From: Candidatus Woesearchaeota archaeon
GTDB lineage: Archaea > Nanobdellota > Nanobdellia > Woesearchaeales > UBA12501
DNA: 10,201 bases
Direction of reading: 5' to 3'
Assembly (NCBI GenBank): GCA_016177345.1
Contig: JACOVM010000067.1
Location: forward strand, 1-10,201
The position numbers were made by a program, and so were the translations under genes. The notes beneath the pieces are model-generated. The model was not told the DNA's origin. It searched no databases and saw only the letters and a list, made by a program, of their open reading frames with translations. Shown here in pieces: positions 1 to 6,107 of this stretch (its first letter is position 1; the number at the start of each line of letters is the position of its first letter).

Positions 1-1
1 A

Positions 2-868
2 TTATCCAACAACAATGTCGAAGTCAGGCGCCCGATTGACGTCTTGCACCACGACTTTAAGCTTTGTTGTTTCTTTCTTTGCACCGTCAGAGGCGGTTAC
101 GACAACCTCGTACTGGCCAGCATCGTCATATGTTGTTGTTCTTGTTGGCCCAGTCATCCAGCCACTATACGTGACGGTGACGTCATCTCCCTCAGGATCT
201 GAATATTCAACATATTCACGGAGATCGAGGGTTTCGCCTTCGTTGGCCACAACGTCTCGAAGGACATTAATCACTGGTGCCTTGTTTTGTTCAAGGACAA
301 CGATCTTTAATGTCTTTTCAACTGTTGTTTGGCCGTCAGATGCTGATACGACAACACTGTACGTTCCAGCATTACCCTGCTTGGTTTGCCATCTTCCTTT
401 TTCATCAAGAGGCTTGCCAAAGGTATACGTGATGGGGTCACCATCTGGGTCTGTTCCCTCAACTGCAAGGGAAACAAGGTCACCTTCAGTAACGGTTAAG
501 GTAGCATCCTGGAATCGTGATCCTGTCTCAATGGTTCCAGAACTTGTTCCTGAAGCTTGAACGCTTCCAGGTTCATCGTCAGATTCCGATGATCCTGCTT
601 CACTATCTGAGGCATCAGCCTCTGTACCATCAAAGATATCACTGACATCTTCACTCTCTTCGGAATCTCCATTATCCTCACCAAAGAGGTCATCTTCAAA
701 TTCTCCTCGCTCTGCGCCTTGGTCTTCACTATTTCCACTATCTGGCGCTGCCTGTTCACTGTCATCTGCAGCAGTATCATCAGCGCCATCATAATATCCG
801 GCGTTATAGCACCCTGCAAGAACAAGCATTGATAACATTACTAATACTATTCCTAGTGTTGTTTTCAT
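2..868 (-). CDS. Lipoprotein with acidic linker and two PKD/cadherin-like repeats
   Basis: This is probably a surface-anchored adhesion or binding protein. Residues 1-20 form a signal peptide ending in a lipobox (LAGC), so Cys20 would be lipidated. Residues 28-105 are an Asp/Glu/Ser-rich linker. Two beta-sandwich repeats follow, at about 119-194 and 198-277. Each has a calcium-type acidic motif (TDPDGDPITYTF at 139-150; SDPEGDDVTVTY at 223-234) and a closing AGxYxVVVxASDG segment (167-179, 250-262). The pattern fits PKD/cadherin-like domains; the ligand cannot be told. A Shine-Dalgarno AGGTGA (875-880, minus) precedes the ATG. The stop codon is at 2-4. The last 11 residues (NRAPDFDIVVG) look like the first strand of a third repeat that then ends, so the protein may be naturally short or truncated by a mutation. 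It diverges from the MscS-like gene. Confidence 0.85.
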   Translation of the reverse strand: MKTTLGIVLVMLSMLVLAGCYNAGYYDGADDTAADDSEQAAPDSGNSEDQGAERGEFEDDLFGEDNGDSEESEDVSDIFDGTEADASDSEAGSSESDDEPGSVQASGTSSGTIETGSRFQDATLTVTEGDLVSLAVEGTDPDGDPITYTFGKPLDEKGRWQTKQGNAGTYSVVVSASDGQTTVEKTLKIVVLEQNKAPVINVLRDVVANEGETLDLREYVEYSDPEGDDVTVTYSGWMTGPTRTTTYDDAGQYEVVVTASDGAKKETTKLKVVVQDVNRAPDFDIVVG

Positions 869-874
869 GCTAAA

Positions 875-930
875 TCACCTATAGTTTAACAAATTTTCAC
901 AAATATTGGCATATCGGTTTTATTTATGCC
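875..930 (-). promoter_or_regulatory. Promoter and Shine-Dalgarno of the lipoprotein gene
   Basis: Read on the minus strand, a weak TATA-like stretch (GCATAAATAAAACC, about 917-930) lies about 55 bases before the ATG, giving a predicted leader of about 30 bases. That leader carries AGGTGA (875-880) six bases before the ATG. The TATA match is modest. Confidence 0.4.
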
Positions 931-935
931 CACCA

Positions 936-959
936 TACTATCCCACTGGTTGGATAGTA
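936..959. repeat. Operator-like inverted repeat in divergent spacer
   Basis: TACTATCC (936-943) and GGATAGTA (952-959) form a perfect 8-base inverted repeat with an 8-base spacer. A third, imperfect half-site (TACTATTC, 962-969) follows directly. The repeat sits just upstream of the lipoprotein TATA-like element and between two divergent genes, the usual place for a dimeric regulator site. No regulator gene is in the window. Confidence 0.45.
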
Positions 960-1061
960 CATACTATTCATCCTATTGATATGTACCTTATTTTGTTGTT
1001 ATCCGGGAATCATAAACCTTTATATAAATCTTGTGGTGATAACAAACCAGGGGTAAAATTT

Positions 1062-1143
1062 AGAAAGGTTTTTATATGAGTATATATAAAGATATTCATA
1101 ATTCGTTTTGAACTGTCCAATAAGGGATGGTAAAAAAGAGGTG
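1062..1143 (+). promoter_or_regulatory. Promoter and Shine-Dalgarno of the MscS-like gene
   Basis: A purine-rich BRE-like run followed by a TATA box (AGAAAGGTTTTTATATG, 1061-1077) would start transcription near 1097-1102. The leader has GAGGTG (1138-1143) six bases before ATG 1150. A second TATA-like element, TTTATATAA (1019-1027), lies upstream and could act on either strand. Confidence 0.55.
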
Positions 1144-1149
1144 AATGGC

Positions 1150-1797
1150 ATGGGATTTTTAGCACAGATGAGTGATGCTCTAGTGGCCGTGGCAAGTAAT
1201 ACAGTCAATGTCCTGCCAGGCATTGTGGGCGCAATTATTGTGCTTATTTTGGGGTACATTATAGCAGCAATTGTTGGATGGGTTGTTCGTGAACTTCTCG
1301 ACCGCGTGAATCTTGACAAAAAGATCCATCAGGTAGTCCACTCAGAAGTTATTGGCTCTGCGTACCTCTCTGGAATTATTGGCACAATAATTAAGTGGTA
1401 TGTGTTTCTGATTTTCTTAGGAACATCAGTCGAACTGGTTGAATTAGGCGTATTAACAGGATTTCTTACAACAGTGGTTGCATGGCTGCCAAATCTGATC
1501 GTGTCAGTCATCCTCGTGCTGGTTGCATTGATCTTGGCAGAATACGTCGCACACAAGGTTCGAGAGACGAAAGTCAAAGGAGCACACTGGATGAGCAAAG
1601 TGCTCTACGCATGCATTGTCGGCCTGGTTGGCATTATTGCCCTGAACCAGATCGGGATTGATGTACGATTGCTGGAAAACCTCGTGCTCGCCATTGTAGG
1701 GGCGCTTGCGATTGGAACAGCACTCGCCTTAGGCATTAGCCTTGGTCTCGGCCTCAAAGATGATGCACGAAAATTCGTCAAAGAGCTGAAACGATAA
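1150..1797 (+). CDS. Small MscS-related membrane protein (conserved TM helix repeats only)
   Basis: A hydrophobic 215-residue protein with about five membrane segments (roughly 20-46, 71-94, 112-134, 147-167, 174-200). It resembles the 'conserved TM helix' region found at the N terminus of some mechanosensitive-channel (MscS) family proteins. An internal duplication is visible: LPGIVGAIIVLILGY (22-36) and LPNLIVSVILVLVAL (113-127) each start a helix ending in a VRE motif. The last helix is rich in Gly/Ala/Leu (ALALGISLGLGLKDDARKF), as in MscS pore helices. The chain then stops at a basic tail, so the MscS beta domain and the cytoplasmic vestibule are absent. ATG 1150 is preferred over ATG 1108 or GTG 1141 because GAGGTG lies six bases before it. 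A small membrane-stress channel or a partner subunit are both possible; the function is not proven. Confidence 0.8.
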   Translation: MGFLAQMSDALVAVASNTVNVLPGIVGAIIVLILGYIIAAIVGWVVRELLDRVNLDKKIHQVVHSEVIGSAYLSGIIGTIIKWYVFLIFLGTSVELVELGVLTGFLTTVVAWLPNLIVSVILVLVALILAEYVAHKVRETKVKGAHWMSKVLYACIVGLVGIIALNQIGIDVRLLENLVLAIVGALAIGTALALGISLGLGLKDDARKFVKELKR

Positions 1798-1811
1798 ACA
1801 GCTCTTTTTTT
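1780..1811 (+). terminator. Hairpin plus oligo-T terminator overlapping the stop codon
   Basis: AAAGAGCTG (1780-1788) pairs perfectly with CAGCTCTTT (1799-1807), with a 10-base loop that contains the TAA stop. A T run follows directly, and the next 50 bases stay T-rich (to about 1860), as in archaeal oligo-T termination sites. Confidence 0.6.
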
Positions 1812-1978
1812 CTTTATTTTTTTCAGTTCTTTTTCTTCTTCAGTTCTATTTCTTCTTGTCCTCTTGTTTTGTTTCTGAAGTTGCTATTTTTGAAACAGTA
1901 TCCCATTTGTTCTAGCGAAAGATGCTAATGAATAATCCTGCCCTAGACTTCATACTTTTGGAAAGGATAAGAAAGGAT

Positions 1979-2168
1979 GAATATCACGCGACCTGCGGTC
2001 GGGCGTGAACGGGAAGACGAGGCGCCACTGCTATCGATGGAAAAATCATGTCCTTTTTTCGTGCTCCACACCATTGAGGAGCACGAAAAAAGGACTCGTT
2101 CTATCCCGCTGTGCAGTGGCGCCTATCAGTAGTCGTTCACGCCGAGCGTAGCGAGGCCGTGATTATTC
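1979..2168. other. Large nested palindrome (cruciform or structured RNA) of about 190 bases
   Basis: From outside in, the paired arms are: GAATA+TCACG (1979-1988) with CGTGA+T+TATTC (2158-2168); GGCGTGAACG (2002-2011) with CGTTCACGCC (2134-2143); AGGCGCCACTGC (2020-2031) with GCAGTGGCGCCT (2113-2124); and an 18-base perfect stem (2050-2067 with 2078-2095) closing a 10-base loop. Side hairpins sit between the outer arms: CGACC-TGC-GGTCG (1989-2001) on the left, and on the right GAGCGTAGCGA inside GCC/GGC (2141-2157). No protein is encoded. It could be a MITE-like insertion, a non-coding RNA, or a protein-binding cruciform. The paired arms are certain; the role is unknown. Confidence 0.7.
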
Positions 2169-2196
2169 CCTTTGTTATATATTCCCTTTGTTATAT
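2165..2196. repeat. Tandem 16-base direct repeat
   Basis: ATTCCCTTTGTTATAT is present twice with no gap (2165-2180 and 2181-2196). The first copy overlaps the end of the outer palindrome arm. Each copy ends in a TATA-like TTATAT. Confidence 0.6.
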
Positions 2197-2267
2197 AATC
2201 AACATATACTAAAATTAGATAAGAATAAGAAAGGATAACTTCTTGATTTGGACTCTCTTTTAGCGCA

Positions 2268-2278
2268 ACATTTTTATA
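2268..2278 (+). promoter_or_regulatory. TATA box of the pyrophosphatase-like gene
   Basis: ACATTTTTATA (2268-2278) is a plausible archaeal TATA box. Transcription would start near 2300, leaving a leader of about 70 bases that contains the duplicated 13-mers at 2325-2354. This leader is long compared with the leaderless genes downstream. Confidence 0.4.
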
Positions 2279-2324
2279 CAAGATCTCTGTTGCTGTGGTC
2301 GTCTTATTAATTATTAAATTAGTT

Positions 2325-2354
2325 ATTAGTCATTAATGGTCATTAGTCATTAAT
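2325..2354 (+). repeat. Duplicated 13-mer in the leader of the pyrophosphatase-like gene
   Basis: ATTAGTCATTAAT occurs at 2325-2337 and 2342-2354 (17-base period), 18 bases before the start codon. The close, phased spacing suggests a regulator-binding site, but AT-rich slippage would look the same. Confidence 0.4.
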
Positions 2355-2371
2355 ATTAGCTGTTTGGGGTT

Positions 2372-4339
2372 ATGGACATGATATGGATCGTCATTGTTAG
2401 TATTCTTGCTTTAGTATTCGCGGGAATCTTGTCTTACCTTCTCCTTTCTAAAAGCCAGGGGGATAAGAAATTACAAGATATGAACAATGCCGCCCATGAT
2501 GCTGTTGTTCTGTTCCTCCAACGGCAGGGGTATGTTCTTGCAACGGTAATCGTTGTGCTCGCTGTCCTTCTGCTTTTTTTCGTTAATTGGCAGGCTGCAC
2601 TATCGTTTGTTGCTGGAGCATTGTGCTCTGGACTTGCCTGTTTTTTAAGCATGAAGCTCTCTACAAGAATGCCTTCCCGTGTTCTTGAAGCAGCAAAGGA
2701 GGGGGTAAATCCTGCTCTTCGCCTTGCTTTTTCGTCCGGAACAGTCCCCAGCATGATCGCGTTTGGGCTTGTTCTTTTTGGGATTGCAGCATTGTATAAC
2801 GTTCTTCGTCATCCTGGCCTTTTAGTTGGATTTGGGCTTGGTGCAAGTGTTGTCACCTTTGTGGTTGGCATAAGTAGTGGTGTTTTTGCTCGTGGTGTTT
2901 GCCTGGCAGAACAGCTTACCCAAGAGGAGAATAAGGGAGAGAAAAAAGAGGAAAAAAATAGCATTATGAAGATCATCAGCGCTCACGTTTCTTTTTTTCC
3001 TGGAGCAAGTACTGGGTTTGTTCAGCTCATTGGCGCAGCACTAATCGCTGCAATGGTCATCGGCACTATCACCTACGGGTTTAATGGAATTTATCTTCCT
3101 CTTGCTCTTGTTGGAACTGCAGCAATGCTCTCCTTTGCTTGCAGCTTTGTAGTTCGCTCATCGACAGAAAAGAGAGTGCATGTCGGATTAAGGAATAGTA
3201 TTCTTGGTGTGTCTATCCTTTTTGTCATTGCATCATATTACATGGTTGGCAGATTGGTTGGAGAGATCATGGTGTTCTATGCCGTGCTCTGTGGTGTTAT
3301 CGCTGGATTGCTTTTGTTTTTTGGCGGAGAATGGGGACTTTCGAGATCTTCCCTTGTTAAGCGAATTATTGATTCTTCAAGGGCTGGAGCATCAACAACT
3401 GTTCTCTATGGCCTTGCATCAGGAATGGGCTTCACGCTTCTTCCCCTTATTGTTCTTGCGCTTACCGTGTACCTTTCGTATTATTTCGCCGGATTTTTGG
3501 GGATTGCCATCGCTGCTACCAGCTTATTATCATTAGGGAGCTTTAGCCTTGCTTGTGTGGCGTATCGAACAGTAGCATATACCGCTGTTGTCCTTGCAGA
3601 AGCGACAAAACAAGACCAGAAAGCGCTGCTTCGATTGGAAGGCTTGGCATCATCTGCAAAAACTGCTTCAATTGCCTGGAAGATAGTTGTTGGGTGTGGC
3701 GCTCTTCTTACGATTCTTTCCTTATTCAGCCTTTTTATGGCTGTTGCAAAGCTTGGCTCTATCTCCTTAACTAATCCTGGTGTGCTCATTGGTATCTTGA
3801 TCGGCTGCTTTCTTCCCATAGGGGTGCTTGCGTCCGTGCTAAGCAGTGGAAGTGCTGTTGCAGCGCACCTTGAAGCCAGCAAGCAACTAAAGTCCATGCA
3901 GGATTCGGCAAAAAGAAAGACAACCATGGCAACAATAGATTCCTCAGCGTATTCAGTCTTAACTCGCATTGGAGCTGAAGTGTCGTTGAGGCAGGTTATT
4001 GTTCCAGGGCTCATTGTTGTCCTTGCCCCTCTCTTTGTTGGCTTTGTTCTTGGCGCTTCATCATTAGGCGGCTTGCTTATTGGAGCGTTGGCAACAGGAA
4101 GCCTCCTTTCATTTGCTCTTATTCTTGCTGGGGGATTGTGGTGGCGTGCAAAGGAGGGGCAAGAACAGGAAAGAATGCAAAAAAGGCCAAGCAAAGAGGC
4201 AGAGCAGCTGAAGGCCCTCGCGATTGGAGCCCGAGTTGGGCATGGGTTGTCTGGCGCCGCAAACCAGCTCGTAGCAACATTAATGCTCCTTACGTTTGTC
4301 TCTTTACTTATTGCTCCATTGATTGTTAAGTTTGTATAG
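2372..4339 (+). CDS. Membrane pyrophosphatase (HppA-family) homologue lacking the catalytic motifs
   Basis: A 655-residue polytopic membrane protein, near the usual HppA length (about 680-760). The family is recognised from its flanking segments: the N-terminal helix and GDKKLQDMNNAAHDAVVLFL (30-49), NWQAALSFVAGALCSG (72-87), VLEAAKEGVNPALRLAF (104-120), GFGLGAS (153-159), YYFAGFLGIAIAATSLLSLG (370-389), and VPGLIVVLAPLFVGFVLGAS (544-563) with GGLLIGALATGSLLS. Where working pumps have KAADVGADLVGK, this protein reads RGVCLAEQLTQE (174-185). The DDPRNPATIADNVGDNVGD loop is replaced by a Lys/Glu stretch and SAHVSFFPGAS (203-213). VDAYGPIADNAGG becomes VAYRTVAYTAVV (396-407), GGAWDNAKK becomes GGLWWRAKE (587-595), and GDTVGDPFKDTSG becomes GARVGHGLSGA (619-629). 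It therefore should not hydrolyse pyrophosphate. The open frame is intact, so this is not a decayed pseudogene. ATG 2372 or ATG 2378 (better spacing from GGGG at 2366-2369) could be the start. Confidence 0.85.
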   Translation: MDMIWIVIVSILALVFAGILSYLLLSKSQGDKKLQDMNNAAHDAVVLFLQRQGYVLATVIVVLAVLLLFFVNWQAALSFVAGALCSGLACFLSMKLSTRMPSRVLEAAKEGVNPALRLAFSSGTVPSMIAFGLVLFGIAALYNVLRHPGLLVGFGLGASVVTFVVGISSGVFARGVCLAEQLTQEENKGEKKEEKNSIMKIISAHVSFFPGASTGFVQLIGAALIAAMVIGTITYGFNGIYLPLALVGTAAMLSFACSFVVRSSTEKRVHVGLRNSILGVSILFVIASYYMVGRLVGEIMVFYAVLCGVIAGLLLFFGGEWGLSRSSLVKRIIDSSRAGASTTVLYGLASGMGFTLLPLIVLALTVYLSYYFAGFLGIAIAATSLLSLGSFSLACVAYRTVAYTAVVLAEATKQDQKALLRLEGLASSAKTASIAWKIVVGCGALLTILSLFSLFMAVAKLGSISLTNPGVLIGILIGCFLPIGVLASVLSSGSAVAAHLEASKQLKSMQDSAKRKTTMATIDSSAYSVLTRIGAEVSLRQVIVPGLIVVLAPLFVGFVLGASSLGGLLIGALATGSLLSFALILAGGLWWRAKEGQEQERMQKRPSKEAEQLKALAIGARVGHGLSGAANQLVATLMLLTFVSLLIAPLIVKFV

Positions 4340-4363
4340 TTATTAAACACCAGTCTTCAGCAA

Positions 4364-4373
4364 AGTATATAAA
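4364..4373 (+). promoter_or_regulatory. TATA box for the four-Cys protein
   Basis: AGTATATAAA (4364-4373) is centred about 29 bases before ATG 4398, which predicts a leaderless or nearly leaderless transcript. Confidence 0.6.
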
Positions 4374-4397
4374 GGGGGTCGCTTCTTTATTGCAAGC

Positions 4398-4610
4398 ATG
4401 ACTCCTCATCAAGAGCTTCGAACAACGCCGCAGCATGGAAAGCCTGGCGCTCCGGTTTGTGAGGGATGCATGAACTGGGAACGGTTTGGCAAGAACTGCT
4501 GGGTGTATTGGGATGAAAAGAAAGTGTGTACTCAGTTTATTGACGCGACTGGCAAGAGCCCTTCAGGGTATCGGCGCGTTGAACATTTACGCCTTCCATT
4601 TGAATTGTGA
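4398..4610 (+). CDS. Small four-cysteine protein, probable zinc-binding
   Basis: A 70-residue soluble protein with Cys21-x2-Cys24-x9-Cys34-x9-Cys44 and several aromatics in the same region (Trp27, Phe30, Trp35, Tyr37, Trp38, Phe47). The even spacing of four Cys suggests one structural zinc site or two disulfides. There is no signal peptide, so zinc binding in the cytoplasm is more likely. I do not recognise the family. It has its own TATA box, lies 79 bases before the nreA-like gene on the same strand, and could be co-regulated with it. The coding evidence is the well-placed promoter and the Cys pattern. Confidence 0.7.
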   Translation: MTPHQELRTTPQHGKPGAPVCEGCMNWERFGKNCWVYWDEKKVCTQFIDATGKSPSGYRRVEHLRLPFEL

Positions 4611-4613
4611 TCC

Positions 4614-4652
4614 TAGTTGTAATCATAGTCGTAATAAGTATATAGTTGTAAT
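4614..4652 (+). repeat. Three copies of TAGTYGTAAT upstream of the nreA-like gene
   Basis: TAGTTGTAAT (4614-4623), TAGTCGTAAT (4626-4635) and TAGTTGTAAT (4643-4652) lie directly before the TATA box at 4661. Their position fits an activator- or repressor-binding array for the repair gene. Confidence 0.45.
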
Positions 4653-4660
4653 GGCCATAC

Positions 4661-4668
4661 TTATTAAA
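4661..4668 (+). promoter_or_regulatory. TATA box of the nreA-like gene
   Basis: TTATTAAA (4661-4668) is centred 24 bases before ATG 4689, and no Shine-Dalgarno is present, so a leaderless mRNA is expected. Confidence 0.55.
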
Positions 4669-4688
4669 GTGAATTACCATATATTCTC

Positions 4689-5897
4689 ATGAGGATTCCT
4701 TCTTCACCTCAAAAGGTTCGAACGAGCGAGCTCCGCCCGATTGATGTTCGCTTTACCGCAGTCCAGCGCGAGCATCTTTCTCAGAAAAAAGAGTTTTTTG
4801 GAAAGAGCCCGAACATTTTTGTTGGCAGGCACGGCTATCCATTTCTTAATGTTGGCATGCTCGGCGTTGAAGAGTATCATTATCATGATGATCCATTGAC
4901 ATGGAAGCAGGAGCAGTATGGGATATCCAGCATTATTGATTTACGATCAACGCTGGTGAATTCGAGCTTCAAGGCGCCAGTGAAAGGCTCTATGCCTGGA
5001 TCACCCTTGTTTTCAAAATTTCTTGGCATGGCGCAAGAGATCTCCCTGTCAAACAAGCCAGTGGATGTTGAAGTCCAGCTCGAGCGAGAGCCAGTGTTCT
5101 CGCCAATGCCAACAACATCCCCGCATCACCTTCCCCATGGCCCTCGTGTTCGCTTAAGGAAGGCAATGCTGGCAGAAAACCCCCACGTTCCAATAATCGT
5201 TGAAAAGGCAGTTAGCGATACTGATTTGAAGGCAGCAGAGGCAGTTGCAGCATTATACCAAAAAAATACTGATACGCATTACCTTACAAAATTGTTCTCT
5301 GTTGGCAATCTTGGCGTTGCACCAGAGAGAAAGCTTGTTCCAACGCGATGGAGCATTACCGCAGTTGATGACACTATCGGAAAGCAGCTGATCGAAGAGG
5401 TGAAGCAGTTTCCTGATGCAGGCTATCTCTCTTTTTTTGGAAGCTATCTTGGAAATTATTATTTAGTGCTGTTTTTCCCTGGCATCTGGAGTTATGAATT
5501 GTTTGAAACGCTTGCCAGCGATGAAGGAAAATACTCAACAGACCATGAATTTTATGACGGAAGAAAAGTGTACGCATCCAATACGGTGGGTGGGTATTAC
5601 GCTGCCCGGCTTTCCATCCTTGAGAAAATGAAAGAGATGAAGAGGCAGGCATCCTGCTTATGCCTTCGCTTCATCACCAATGAGTACTGGGCCCCTCTTG
5701 GGGTGTGGGTCGTTCGTGAGGCTGCAAGAAACGCAATGCAGTCAATCCCTATAGAATTTGGAAGCAGGGAACTTATGCTGGAATACGCCCGCCATCTTGT
5801 TCGAAAAAAGTTTGGGTACCCTGCTGATGTGCTCCTCCGAGAGAGCAAGCTTCTTCACCTCATGCAAACTCAGAAGCGTCTCTTGGAGTGGGTTTGA
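4689..5897 (+). CDS. nreA: Nre-family DNA repair protein with C-terminal PIP box
   Basis: A 402-residue protein of the archaeal Nre family (Nre_N and Nre_C domains), whose studied member NreA acts in DNA-damage repair together with PCNA. Family-type segments seen: GYPFLNVGMLGVEEY (49-63), IIDLRSTLVNSSFKAP (82-97), KLFSVGNLGVAPERKLVPTR (201-220) followed by WSITAVDDTIGKQL (221-234), and SNTVGGYYAARLSILE (297-312) with NEYWAPLGVWVVREAAR (331-347). The extreme C terminus is QKRLLEWV (395-402), matching a PCNA-interacting PIP box (Q-x-x-hydrophobic-x-x-aromatic) in the place expected for NreA. No N-terminal Cys-rich zinc motif, reported for some Nre proteins, is present. The leaderless promoter fixes ATG 4689. 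The three-copy repeat upstream may control it. Confidence 0.88.
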   Translation: MRIPSSPQKVRTSELRPIDVRFTAVQREHLSQKKEFFGKSPNIFVGRHGYPFLNVGMLGVEEYHYHDDPLTWKQEQYGISSIIDLRSTLVNSSFKAPVKGSMPGSPLFSKFLGMAQEISLSNKPVDVEVQLEREPVFSPMPTTSPHHLPHGPRVRLRKAMLAENPHVPIIVEKAVSDTDLKAAEAVAALYQKNTDTHYLTKLFSVGNLGVAPERKLVPTRWSITAVDDTIGKQLIEEVKQFPDAGYLSFFGSYLGNYYLVLFFPGIWSYELFETLASDEGKYSTDHEFYDGRKVYASNTVGGYYAARLSILEKMKEMKRQASCLCLRFITNEYWAPLGVWVVREAARNAMQSIPIEFGSRELMLEYARHLVRKKFGYPADVLLRESKLLHLMQTQKRLLEWV

Positions 5898-5911
5898 TTT
5901 TGGTAGACATA

Positions 5912-6105
5912 AGGGGCCCATATCACCGGCTCTGTAGAAAATCTCTTTACAGATTTAGTCATCAAATCCTCGTATTTGACTAAAAAACAGAGATTTGGGA
6001 CGCCGCCGTGATTTTCCAAGAAAAATCTCTCAAAACTCGCATCGCCCATGTTTCCCCTTCACATTTATAGCTAAGGATACAAAAGGCGAGTTTTGTGTGG
6101 CCCCT
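5912..6105. ncRNA. Branched structured element, candidate non-coding RNA
   Basis: A closing stem AGGGGCC (5912-5918) with GGCCCCT (6099-6105) encloses two domains. Domain one: ATCAC (5922-5926) pairs with GTGAT (6008-6012), then GGC with GCC and CTCTGT (5930-5935) with ACAGAG (5987-5992). Its tip is TTTAG plus TCAAAT (5954-5967) with ATTTGA plus CTAAA (5974-5984). An alternative pairing, TCTGTA (5931-5936) with TACAGA (5948-5953), could act as a switch. Domain two: a perfect 10-base stem CAAAACTCGC (6031-6040) with GCGAGTTTTG (6086-6095). No RNase P, SRP or box C/D signature was found. The strand and transcription are unknown. Confidence 0.45.
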
Positions 6106-6107
6106 CC

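Larger units (their letters stand above)
1967..2236. repeat. 12-base direct repeats flanking the large palindrome
   Basis: ATAAGAAAGGAT occurs at 1967-1978 and again at 2225-2236. The left copy directly abuts the nested palindrome at 1979. The right copy is 57 bases past its end. GAAAGGAT also occurs at 1961-1968. The repeats could be a target-site duplication around a non-coding insertion of about 246 bases, or just local A-rich repeats. Confidence 0.35.

Noticed and set aside
15..560. Long open frame opposite the lipoprotein
   Set aside because: It is the antisense shadow of the repeat-coding region, Thr/Ser/Pro-rich without family features, and has no promoter or ribosome-binding site.
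1010..1195. Short minus-strand open frames across the divergent spacer
   Set aside because: They overlap the promoter and start of the MscS-like gene and encode low-complexity sequence without initiation signals.
2372..4339. Pseudogene call for the pyrophosphatase homologue
   Set aside because: There is no frameshift or stop over 655 codons, the membrane helices and conserved scaffold segments are retained, and a promoter is present. Loss of motifs is therefore more likely a change of function than decay.
3481..4350. 289-codon open frame antisense to the pyrophosphatase-like gene
   Set aside because: The sense strand encodes a clear membrane-protein family, while the antisense product is low in hydrophobic pattern and has no recognisable domain.
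4398..4610. The four-Cys protein as a split-off Nre zinc finger
   Set aside because: The evenly spread C-x2-C-x9-C-x9-C spacing does not resemble the compact Cys cluster I recall from Nre N termini, and the gene has its own promoter.
6065..6101. A third copy of the hairpin loop (GGATACAAAAGGCGAGTTTTG)
   Set aside because: It has partial loop similarity, but the flanks are not complementary at the expected distance, and the segment is already explained by the 10-base stem 6031-6040/6086-6095.
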